Source: JANPLN01 sp043757265 (lineage in GTDB: Bacteria; Bdellovibrionota; Bdellovibrionia; Bdellovibrionales; JAGQZY01). Taken from it: DNA of 64,000 nt. The stretch spans positions 1 to 64,000 of the forward strand of contig JAYUQP010000027.1 of assembly GCA_043757265.1 (NCBI GenBank), read 5' to 3'. The position numbers and the translations under genes are program-made. How positions within the stretch are numbered: position 1 is the first letter of the stretch; the number at the start of each line of letters is the position of its first letter. The notes under the pieces are model-generated. The model worked only from the letters and a program-made list of their open reading frames with translations. It did not search any database and was not told where the DNA came from. Of this stretch, positions 25,230 to 32,500 are shown in pieces.

Positions 25230-25799
25230 TTAAGTGTTAAAAATAAAATAAGCCAGGGTGTGTCCCAAAATGATCCGTACTTCGCCATGTCCCCGAAGAA
25301 GGGTCTGGGTCTTCGTTTCGCGAGCCTTAAACCGCCAGACCTCATTTTGGAGCGGTTCAAATTCAAAAACTTCGACAAAACTTAGAACATTCACAGCAGG
25401 AACAGCTTTGAAAACGGCTTCCTTGCATGACCAGAGCAACTCCCAACGCGGAACCGTGGATATTTCGCTGGGGGAGGAAATTCGAGCTGTGGTGGTCTCT
25501 TTTAAGCGCGTGAGCTCTTCGATATCAACGCCGATCACGGCAGGCTGAGGGCACCAGGCAAAACTACTGTAAGCCTTGGTGTGCGAAAGACTGATGGACA
25601 AGTTTGGGTGCTGCGGAATTTGCAGCAAGTCCAAAAGTTCAGGATGAGTAGAGTGATGGTCTCGTTTTAAGCTGTCCGCTAACTGATGGCGTAGAGCAAG
25701 CCGCTGTGCCTGTAAATCGGATTCTCCATTTTGCAGTAAAAAAAGATTTACGCTCGAAAAAAATTTCGAATCAATTGGATAAATCCGTGCCGGAGTCAT
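25230..25799 (-). CDS. 4'-phosphopantetheinyl transferase superfamily protein
   Basis: 189 residues. Would transfer phosphopantetheine from CoA to a carrier-protein serine. Key motifs are SISLSHTKAYSSFAW, AVIGVDIEEL (Mg-binding Asp and Glu) and LLWSCKEAVFKAV (W-x-x-KEA). It is shorter than Sfp (about 225), with a reduced N-terminal half, and longer than AcpS. No polyketide or peptide synthetase is visible in the window; it might serve fatty-acid ACP. Start codon lies 13 bases after the mglA stop, suggesting one transcript. Confidence 0.85.
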   Translation of the reverse strand: MTPARIYPIDSKFFSSVNLFLLQNGESDLQAQRLALRHQLADSLKRDHHSTHPELLDLLQIPQHPNLSISLSHTKAYSSFAWCPQPAVIGVDIEELTRLKETTTARISSPSEISTVPRWELLWSCKEAVFKAVPAVNVLSFVEVFEFEPLQNEVWRFKARETKTQTLLRGHGEVRIILGHTLAYFIFNT

Positions 25800-25811
25800 T
25801 GGTGCTGGTAC

Positions 25812-26408
25812 CTAAACGTTTCCACTTTTTAATGTACTTACAATGGTTTTAGAAATCGTTTTGAGACTGTCCATCACGCCCACACCTTTATCGGCTTCGG
25901 CTTCGAAGTCGGGTGCATTGTATCGGTTTAAGGCTGTGCGAAGTTCGGCGATGGAGGCCGAATTCGGAAGGTCGCGCTTGTTATACTGCATGACAAAAGG
26001 AATTTTTTTAATGTCGTAGCCTGCAAGCTCGAGATTTTTTTCCAGGTTTTTTAACGAAATTATATTTTCATCCATGCGATCAATCTGCGAATCGGCCACA
26101 AAAATAATTCCATCGAGATTTTTCAAAATCAAACGTCGGCTGGCATCGTAGATTACTTGCCCTGGAACCGTGAATAAATGAAAGCGGACTTTAAGACCGC
26201 GGATCTGACCCACATCGAGGGGCAGGAAATCAAAAAAGCGCGTACGCTCGGGGCTTCCCATATCAAAATCAATCATGTCAGAACGGCCTTGGCCATTTTG
26301 CGTTGCCTGAAACACCCAACGGATGTTGGTGGTTTTACCGCCAAGTGCAGGACCGTAGTAAACGATCTTGCAGTGAAGTTCTTTTGTTTCTTGATTGATC
26401 AATGCCAT
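25812..26408 (-). CDS. mglA: MglA-family Ras-like GTPase
   Basis: 198 residues. MglA GTPases set cell polarity, controlling type IV pili and gliding in Myxococcus and pole-linked invasion functions in Bdellovibrio. Walker A is YYGPALGGKTTN (with the MglA-type GxxxxGKTT), switch II TVPGQVIYDASRR, guanine-specificity motif QYNKRDLP. The N-terminus MALINQETKELHCKIVYYG and length are typical. The gene starts in a TAATG overlap with the recR stop. No mglB is next to it. Confidence 0.95.
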   Translation of the reverse strand: MALINQETKELHCKIVYYGPALGGKTTNIRWVFQATQNGQGRSDMIDFDMGSPERTRFFDFLPLDVGQIRGLKVRFHLFTVPGQVIYDASRRLILKNLDGIIFVADSQIDRMDENIISLKNLEKNLELAGYDIKKIPFVMQYNKRDLPNSASIAELRTALNRYNAPDFEAEADKGVGVMDSLKTISKTIVSTLKSGNV

Positions 26409-27028
26409 TACAATATCACCCTATTTTCAAGCGCTCGACTGAGTGTTCGGTGGTCGACGTAGTCCAAATGACTTCCTATCGGTACACCTTGAGCCAATCG
26501 CGACACTTGCACTCCCGCTCTCGTTCCCAAAACCTTAGCGAGATAGAGCATGGTCGTATCGCCCTCAAGGTCAGAGTCTAAAGCCAAAATAACTTCCACC
26601 TTTGATTGTGGATGTTGAGTTAGCAGTTGGTCAATCCTTTCGACCAGCTCTTTGATTTTTAAATCATCAGGCGAAAGGCCATCGAGAGGAGAGATGGCAC
26701 CGTGAAGCACGTGAAACCGCCCGTCAAATGCTCCGGAGGCTTCGATTTGGGATATATATTCGGGCTCTTCTACCACGCAGATCATTTCGTCATTGCGCTT
26801 GCTATTTGAGCAGTAATGGCAAAGACCCGATGGAGTGTCGGTATAGCTAAAGCACTGCGCGCAAAAACGAATAGTTTCTTCAACTGAAGTCAGCGCTGTA
26901 CGCAGATTTTTAGAAAACTGCGGTTTTTTTAAAATAAAATTCGTTAGCCGTTGAGCCGTTTTCGGCCCAACTCCTGGTAGCTGACTTAACTCGTGAATCA
27001 ATTTTTCCAGCGAAGCAATGTGCAGCAT
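26408..27028 (-). CDS. recR: Recombination protein RecR
   Basis: 206 residues. RecR loads RecA at gaps with RecO/RecF. The helix-hairpin-helix LPGVGPKTAQRL, a four-cysteine zinc site (CAQC...CHYC, residues about 57-72), the Toprim domain with VVEEPEYISQIE and the LALDSDLEGDTTMLYL segment, and a C-terminal RLAQGVPIGSHLDYVD are all present. Starts directly after the ybaB stop. Confidence 0.97.
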   Translation of the reverse strand: MLHIASLEKLIHELSQLPGVGPKTAQRLTNFILKKPQFSKNLRTALTSVEETIRFCAQCFSYTDTPSGLCHYCSNSKRNDEMICVVEEPEYISQIEASGAFDGRFHVLHGAISPLDGLSPDDLKIKELVERIDQLLTQHPQSKVEVILALDSDLEGDTTMLYLAKVLGTRAGVQVSRLAQGVPIGSHLDYVDHRTLSRALENRVIL

Positions 27029-27358
27029 CTATGTAAGACCAGGGATATTGAAACCTTGGGAAAGCTTTTGTACCTCTTCGTCGTGTTCTTTTTTAGCGGT
27101 GGTCAATGCATCGTTGGCCGCTGTTTGAATCATCTCTTGCAACATTTCAGCATCGGCCTCTTTAAAAACCGCTGGGCTGATGATTACAGATTTAATCTTA
27201 TCGTTACATACGATCACTTTCACTGCATCGCCGCCGCTTGAGGCTATGTATTCTTTTGCAGCGAGATCGTCTTGCAGTTTCTTCATTTTAGTTTGCATCT
27301 GGTTAGCCTGTTTAATAATGGCTTGCATGCCATGGGCGCCAGGTCTTTGACCTTTCAT
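27029..27358 (-). CDS. ybaB: YbaB/EbfC-family nucleoid-associated protein
   Basis: 109 residues. Dimeric DNA-binding nucleoid protein almost always found between dnaX and recR, as here. MQAIIKQANQMQTKMKKLQDDL is the family's opening helix, and the glycine-rich SSGGDAVKVIVCND and ADAEMLQEMIQTAANDAL complete it. ATGA overlap with dnaX. Confidence 0.95.
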   Translation of the reverse strand: MKGQRPGAHGMQAIIKQANQMQTKMKKLQDDLAAKEYIASSGGDAVKVIVCNDKIKSVIISPAVFKEADAEMLQEMIQTAANDALTTAKKEHDEEVQKLSQGFNIPGLT

Positions 27359-29091
27359 GATGGTTTCTCCTCTTTGATTGATACAATTTCGGTTTTAAAT
27401 AAACTTTTTGTTTTTTTCATCAGTGGATGATCTTCGATCATCTGACGCTCTTTTTGAGATTTTTCTAAATCAGCTTTCACTCCTTTTTCTTTGGGAGTGA
27501 GGGAGGGGGAGGTGCTTTGCGATTTTGCGATCACGACCTCCACTGCCAATTTTTGTTTCCACAAACTTTCGATAAATGTGTGGAGACGCTGCATATTTTC
27601 TGAGGCTTTAATTTTATCCATTAAAAAAGCCATTTTTTCAGGAAGTCCCAGTTTCAACAAGCTAGGAGTTTGTTCGACAATAAATGTGTGCTCAAGAAGC
27701 GCTGCGAGAAGTCCATTCGAACTGCGCACACCCTCGATAAATCGCTGCCAGGGATCTTTGGGCGCATCAGGAGTGAGATCTTCAGGAACCTGCGGCGCAG
27801 CTGGCGAGGCGGCCAAAGAAGCGACCTGCGGAGTGGTTCTTTGCAAGGCCACTCTAGAATTGGCGTTCATCGGAGCAGGAGCTATGTTTGCTGCTGGCGC
27901 CGAAGCCTGACCTTGCATCTGGGACGGGGCTTGAGACGGAGAATGAGACGGAGAATGAACAGACCCTTGATTCATCAGCGAAGACAAAAATACTACACGA
28001 GGAGCGGACAGCAGTTTCAAAAGAAGCATCTCGAGAGCCAAGCGTGGCTCCGTGGCGCGCACCAAAAGCTGACTGCCCTTAAGAGTGATATCAAACAACA
28101 AGTGAAAATCTTCTTCGCTGATCGAGGCCGAAATTTTTTCAAGCCACTGAATTTCAGAATCAGGCAGATCCACAGGCACATTCATTTTGTGGGCCTGAAT
28201 TTTGATCATCAAACCGTTTCGCCATTGTTCTAAAAGCTCCTCGATAAATAGCGCGGGATCGCAACCCGAAATGCTAAAGCGCGCAATTGCAGTTTGTAAT
28301 TGCGGAAGCTTTTTTTCCACAACCGCCTGCACCACTTCGTTGACCAGCTCTCGTTGAACAAGTCCCAGGCTGGCGGTTACATTTTCCTTGGTAATTTTGC
28401 CATCAGCATACGTAATTATTTGTTCCAGTAAACTTTGGCTATCGCGCATGGAGCCCTTAGCTTGGCGCGAGATCAGCCACAAAGCACTTTCGTCGTACTC
28501 TATGTTTTCCTGTTTGCAAATCTTGATCAAATGCTCGCTAATTTCTTTTTGCGAAATCATGCGGAAGTCAAAGCGCTGACAGCGTGAGAGAATCGTATTT
28601 GGAATTTTTTGAACTTCGGTCGTGGCTAAAATAAAAACCACATGGGGCGGCGGTTCCTCGAGAGTTTTTAAAAGTGCATTAAACGCACTCGCCGAAAGCA
28701 TATGCACTTCGTCGATGATATAGATTTTGTATTTCCCAGACGTGGGTGCAAACGCCACAGATTCACGCAATTCACGAATCGAATCCACACCATTGTTGGA
28801 CGCTCCATCGATTTCGATAACATCCATATGGCGCCCTTGCGCAATATCTTTACAATCCGGACATGCTTGGCAAGGAACAAAATTTTCGGCGTTGGGACAG
28901 CGAAGGGCTTTTGCAAAAATACGAGCAGAAGATGTTTTGCCAGTACCGCGAGGGCCGGTAAAAAGAAGTGCGTGCGGAATTCGTCCGGATTTTAATGCGT
29001 TTGAGAGAGTTTGCGCGATATGCGACTGTCCTACAAGGTTTTGAAAAGACTGTGGCCGCCATTTTCGCGCGATGACTTCGTAATTTTTCAA
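27355..29091 (-). CDS. dnaX: DNA polymerase III subunits gamma/tau
   Basis: Clamp-loader ATPase, 578 residues. ARKWRPQSFQNLVGQ opens it, Walker A is GPRGTGKTS, the zinc site is CRCPNAENFVPCQACPDC, Walker B IIDEVHMLS, SRC motif ILSRCQRFDFR. Residues about 390-470 form a Ser/Pro/Gln/Ala-rich linker before the tau-type C-terminus. The frame is open to TTG 29112, but that codon lies in the T-run of the SRP RNA terminator; TTG 29091 (encoding MKNYEVIARKWRP) has a GGGG site and fits the family, so I choose it. Confidence 0.95.
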   Translation of the reverse strand: MKNYEVIARKWRPQSFQNLVGQSHIAQTLSNALKSGRIPHALLFTGPRGTGKTSSARIFAKALRCPNAENFVPCQACPDCKDIAQGRHMDVIEIDGASNNGVDSIRELRESVAFAPTSGKYKIYIIDEVHMLSASAFNALLKTLEEPPPHVVFILATTEVQKIPNTILSRCQRFDFRMISQKEISEHLIKICKQENIEYDESALWLISRQAKGSMRDSQSLLEQIITYADGKITKENVTASLGLVQRELVNEVVQAVVEKKLPQLQTAIARFSISGCDPALFIEELLEQWRNGLMIKIQAHKMNVPVDLPDSEIQWLEKISASISEEDFHLLFDITLKGSQLLVRATEPRLALEMLLLKLLSAPRVVFLSSLMNQGSVHSPSHSPSQAPSQMQGQASAPAANIAPAPMNANSRVALQRTTPQVASLAASPAAPQVPEDLTPDAPKDPWQRFIEGVRSSNGLLAALLEHTFIVEQTPSLLKLGLPEKMAFLMDKIKASENMQRLHTFIESLWKQKLAVEVVIAKSQSTSPSLTPKEKGVKADLEKSQKERQMIEDHPLMKKTKSLFKTEIVSIKEEKPS

Positions 29092-29110
29092 AAATGAACC
29101 CCACGACAGC

Positions 29111-29117
29111 AAAAAAA
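29111..29117 (-). terminator. T-run ending the SRP RNA
   Basis: Seven A on the plus strand (T on the minus strand) directly follow the closing stem of the SRP RNA, so the RNA's own helix plus this run may terminate transcription in part; read-through would supply dnaX. Confidence 0.6.
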
Positions 29118-29214
29118 GTGCCGAGCACCCCGTAACACATGTCCCTTTATTACCGTTGCTCCCTTTCGGACCTGGCGGGTTTCACAAAGTTCTATTGTAC
29201 GGGACTCAGCGGCC
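29118..29214 (-). ncRNA. ffs: Small SRP RNA (4.5S type)
   Basis: Read on the minus strand, the 97-base RNA has the signature apical hairpin CCAGGTCCGAAAGGGAGCA, including the conserved GGUC and the tetraloop-closing AGCA side of the Ffh-binding site. The ends GCCGCTGAGTCCCGTA and TACGGGGTGCTCGGC pair to close the long helix. It binds Ffh to target membrane and exported proteins. Position just ahead of dnaX-ybaB-recR matches the order in many bacteria. Confidence 0.93.
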
Positions 29215-29216
29215 TT

Positions 29217-29245
29217 AATGTATGCACCCTTTGCAGGCGGTGCAA
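29217..29245 (-). promoter_or_regulatory. Promoter for the SRP RNA
   Basis: On the minus strand TTGCAC (29245-29240) and TACATT (29222-29217) are separated by exactly 17 bases, placing the start near 29214-29210, where the RNA helix begins. Confidence 0.65.
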
Positions 29246-29998
29246 GGGTCAATTTGATGCGTCGCCGGACTTTTTAAAATTGGGTTCGGAAGAGCTGCAA
29301 ATGGGTCAAACAAGTCTGTTCTTGGTACCATTTTTTGTTAAATTTTCAGTGCCTCCTGAGCTCGGCCCCCCCTAAAGCGCAGGAGGCTGATGGCATACCC
29401 TTTGCTCTATGGTGATCGGTACGTTGGTTGAAGTTGTACGTTTGTTGTTAACTCTGAAGCCTGGCACTGGCTGGTCGTTTAAATGATTCTCCCCCCCAAA
29501 ATTTAATCGTCTTTACCCCGGTGCTAGCGCTCTCAGAGCCTTTTTCTTTTCAAAACCCTTAAAAGCTCAAATCTCTTCGTTGGCTGGCGTCGTTCGCTTG
29601 TTCGCTGTACAGGAAGTACAGCTCCGCGCTTCCTCCTTGCCGCCTCGATCTTTGAGCTTTTAAGGGTTTTGAACCTGCTGTGTGATGTGTGGCTCAAATC
29701 TCTTCGTTGGCTGGCGTCGTTCGCCTGATCGCTGTACAGGAAGTACAGCTCCGCGCCTTCTCCTTGCCACCTCAGTCTTTGGGATTTTAAGGGGTTTGAA
29801 ACTCACTTGATGTGACGCTCGAATCTCTTCGTGGGCTGGCTTCGTTCGCCTGATCGCTGGCGGGCACCCTTCGGCGCTTCTTATCTTGTGTTGGATGCAA
29901 TTAAGTATATGAAGTGAGGCAAGCTGAGCACAGTCGACTGCTAGGCCCAGCTTGCCTCATCGGGCATTGTGAGACACCGGCACTTTGTTTCAGAAAAA
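29246..29998. other. Gene-free region with repeats
   Basis: No credible gene. From 29246 to 29530 I see nothing I can name. Positions 29536-29880 hold three copies of a repeat, listed separately. Confidence 0.5.
29540..29880. repeat. Three diverged copies of a palindrome-centred repeat
   Basis: Copies begin near 29568, 29696 and 29820, each opening with CTCTTCGT-GGCTGGC followed by TTCGTTCGC. The first two share the palindrome CTGTACAGGAAGTACAG; the third has lost it. Copy 1 is bracketed by inverted flanks AAAACCCTTAAAAGCTCAAA and TTTGAGCTTTTAAGGGTTTT, perfect over 20 bases; copy 2 keeps only a degraded right flank. Architecture matches the tRNA-linked repeat at 10.34-10.53 kb. Confidence 0.7.
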
Positions 29999-30460
29999 TT
30001 AAGCGCCGAAGATGTATTTTTCTATGCGGGCGAGGCGGGCGTCGGTTTCGATCATCTTTTCGTAAACTAACGTGTAGCCGTCGAGGGCAAACTTGTTGCG
30101 GGCGTTTTGTTCTTCGACAATGGCAAGGGTTTTCATATTCAACGTGATCAAAGATTCAAATTTCGCATCGAACTTTACTGCGTGGGCATCGAACTTGGCA
30201 TCGATCTTTTGTTCGAAGGCATCAAACCTTTGTTCGAAGGCATCAAACTTTGCATCCATTCCATTGAATCTTTTATCCATGTCGTCGAATCTTTTGTCTG
30301 CGGCATCGAAGCGATGACTTATCTCGATAAATCGGACCTCCACTTTGGCAAATTCGGCCTTCGTTTCCAGACGGTGGGTTGTAATCTGGCCTTTAACTTC
30401 GGCTGTTCTGAGATCAAGTAGTTTTAGTGTTACGGGTACTTTATCGTCACGCATATACAT
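29999..30460 (-). CDS. Heptad-repeat coiled-coil protein of unknown function
   Basis: 153 residues. Residues about 50-105 are a run of near-perfect seven-residue repeats (FDAADKR, FDDMDKR, FNGMDAK, FDAFEQR, FDAFEQK, then FDAHAVKFDAKF), which should form a coiled coil with Phe at the core. At the DNA level two adjacent 21-base units near 30208-30250 are almost identical, so the array has grown by slippage. No signal peptide or membrane span. Function unknown. The start ATG 30460 has AAAGGA nearby. Confidence 0.65.
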   Translation of the reverse strand: MYMRDDKVPVTLKLLDLRTAEVKGQITTHRLETKAEFAKVEVRFIEISHRFDAADKRFDDMDKRFNGMDAKFDAFEQRFDAFEQKIDAKFDAHAVKFDAKFESLITLNMKTLAIVEEQNARNKFALDGYTLVYEKMIETDARLARIEKYIFGA

Positions 30461-30584
30461 TCCTTTTTAGTAAAACTCTTAATGAAATGCACGATCTATG
30501 TGAACGCAAAATCGAATTTAATTACAGACCATGCGTTAAGTTCCGTGATCTGGCCGGATGCATAATTGAACGACTGGACTCTTT

Positions 30585-31460
30585 TTAAAGCTGGAAGAAA
30601 GAAGGGGCATCGTCCTCTTCGTTTGTTAGGGGGAAAAGTTGGATGTTTACTTGGTAAACTTTTTTACCTTGTTTTTTTTCTCGCGCCATCATCAGTTTGG
30701 TCTGCAACTCTTTTCGAACTTTGCGCAGTTCGTGGCGCACCCACTGATATTCTTCAGCTGTCATTGCCATCGTAAAGCCGCTGATTTCGCGGTCCTTGGG
30801 ATCGTCTTTGTAAAGTGATTCAAGGCCAAGATAAATAAGCTCTGATTGCAGCTTGCGAATCAAAGCTGGGGGAATTTTATCGGCGTTTGAAATCATTTTA
30901 TTTTTTTTGCGTGCGTAGCCACCCACAATTTCCAAATCTCCTGATTGCAAAAGTTTGTCGAGCGCTTCGGCAATTTGCTTTTCGGAAACTTGTGGGCGTA
31001 GAGCTCGCTTTAGATCTTCGGGAGTAAACGAGATATTTTCCTGATCGATCATTGAGTACAAAACCCATGAAAGCCAGCCAGGCACTTTATCCCATGTTTC
31101 CTGGTCAAACTGGCCATCCTTTAAAGCATTCTGGGCGCGAATCTCTGAGAGCTGTTTCAAAAATTGATTGCGCTGAAGGGGTTCTTTTTCCTGGCCGTAG
31201 AAAACTAAGGTGTCAAATTCGAGCTGCTCGTGCTTGTCGAGCTTCATGGCGCGACCAAACTTTTTACACATGTCTGCTGAAAGATTTCGATCCCCCGAAA
31301 TAATCATTTTTAGATAATGAGGAGATTTGATGTCGGCAGCTGCAGAAAAATCGGAGTAAGAGTAGGGACGAATTTGCCCTTCGGTTTGCTTTTTTCGGAA
31401 TTCAAAATAGTCTTTTAAATAGTCCCGAAAATCAACATAGGTGGAAAGTACTGGTTTCAC
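30585..31460 (-). CDS. TIGR02147-family protein
   Basis: 291 residues. MKPVLSTYVDFRDYLKDYFEFRK opens it as in the TIGR02147/DUF4423 family, known mainly from Bdellovibrio and Fibrobacter, with AAADIKSPHYLKMIISGDRNLS (a helix-turn-helix-like part), then a second half with SGFTMAMTAEEYQWVRHELRKVRKELQ. Probably a DNA-binding regulator; function not established. I start at GTG 31460, preceded by TTGGGGGAG; the frame opens at TTG 31475. Lineage marker for this window. Confidence 0.85.
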   Translation of the reverse strand: MKPVLSTYVDFRDYLKDYFEFRKKQTEGQIRPYSYSDFSAAADIKSPHYLKMIISGDRNLSADMCKKFGRAMKLDKHEQLEFDTLVFYGQEKEPLQRNQFLKQLSEIRAQNALKDGQFDQETWDKVPGWLSWVLYSMIDQENISFTPEDLKRALRPQVSEKQIAEALDKLLQSGDLEIVGGYARKKNKMISNADKIPPALIRKLQSELIYLGLESLYKDDPKDREISGFTMAMTAEEYQWVRHELRKVRKELQTKLMMAREKKQGKKVYQVNIQLFPLTNEEDDAPSFFQL

Positions 31461-31551
31461 CTGGATCTCCCCCAATTGGAAATGATTTCAGCATCGACCT
31501 TAAAAGGCAAAGGAATTGTAACTCTATGTTGAACTCAAAAATACAGAGGGC

Positions 31552-32292
31552 TCAGGCGAGTTTTGTTATGTTCTGCGCCAAGATATTAAAGGAATGTGTC
31601 CGTTTTGCAGGCTCGAAATATTTAAATTCTATATTTTGCTCGAGAAGCGCGTGCTTAATTGCTTCCTTGTGTTTTTCGCAATTGAACGCAGTTTTCCACG
31701 AACGAACCTGTTCGGCCCGATGGAGATCGCTGTTGGCGATTTTTTTAAATGAACTGCGCTGAACTTGCGGAAACAATCGTGGGCCACTTGCAATCTCCCA
31801 CAGATCGATAACGTCTTTTAATTCTTCTCGTTGATTCCATAGCAGGTGCGTTTGATGTTCGGACTTTCCGGTGTGAACGGGGTGGGCGGCAATGGCCAAC
31901 CCACCCTGAGACTTGATATTCAAAAGGATGTCCCTAAGGGGTGTATTAGGGTTGATGTACTCGTGAACATCAAAAGCCAAAATATGCGCGGAGCTGTTGT
32001 GCGAGAAAGAATTTTTTGTAATCTCAACTCCGGGGATGACCAACATTTTGTACTGTTTCCAAGCTCGTTCAGCTTCAGAACGTATTGTTTGTAAATAAAG
32101 CGGAAAAGTTTTTTTGGTGAGGCTTTTGTCAAGCCAGTGGGCAGCTTTCCCAAGGAAAGTGTTTTCTTCGCAAAGATGGTCGGTGATGGCAATAGCCCCA
32201 ATACCACTTTTTCCCATTAAATCGACAAGCTGAGGAATGGTGAGCTCACCATCACTGAAAGTGGAATGAAGATGAAAATCGCCAAGGTACAT
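31552..32292 (-). CDS. PHP-domain metal-dependent phosphoesterase
   Basis: 246 residues. DFHLHSTFSDGELTIPQL carries the HxH and D metal ligands, AIAITDHLCEENT the DH, PGVEIT the E, and AIAAHPVHTGK and ANSDLHRAEQV the later His/Asp ligands. A stand-alone PHP hydrolase, like YciV/RNase AM or phosphatases of the PolX-type fold. Substrate unknown. Cytosolic. Confidence 0.9.
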   Translation of the reverse strand: MYLGDFHLHSTFSDGELTIPQLVDLMGKSGIGAIAITDHLCEENTFLGKAAHWLDKSLTKKTFPLYLQTIRSEAERAWKQYKMLVIPGVEITKNSFSHNSSAHILAFDVHEYINPNTPLRDILLNIKSQGGLAIAAHPVHTGKSEHQTHLLWNQREELKDVIDLWEIASGPRLFPQVQRSSFKKIANSDLHRAEQVRSWKTAFNCEKHKEAIKHALLEQNIEFKYFEPAKRTHSFNILAQNITKLA

Positions 32293-32383
32293 GCCATTAG
32301 GGTATCAAATCTTTTTGGCCAGAAAAGCCAGGCTCTTGTCAGAGAACTGTCGAAAATCAGTTAGGAGAAAAGGCAAGGCGATC

Positions 32384-32500
32384 ATGGGATACTACAACGA
32401 TCAGTTTTCCGGACCAAGCACAACGTCTCATCGGGTGCCCAATTGGGTGCAAAATAAGGTAGAGCCGATCAAATCAAAGATACTACTTACTTCACCTTAG
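32384..32500 (+). CDS. Possible 38-residue small protein
   Basis: ATG 32384, with AAGG about 10 bases ahead, opens MGYYNDQFSGPSTTSHRV and ends just inside the convergent metG gene. Polar, no membrane span. Not recognised; could be chance. Confidence 0.3.
   Translation: MGYYNDQFSGPSTTSHRVPNWVQNKVEPIKSKILLTSP

Noticed and set aside
27670..28233. 187-codon plus-strand frame opposite dnaX
   Set aside because: Antisense to dnaX, basic and low-complexity, a shadow of the Ser/Pro/Ala linker and nearby codons.
29139..29375. 78-codon plus-strand frame over the SRP RNA
   Set aside because: It is antisense to the SRP RNA and its promoter; the RNA is much better supported.
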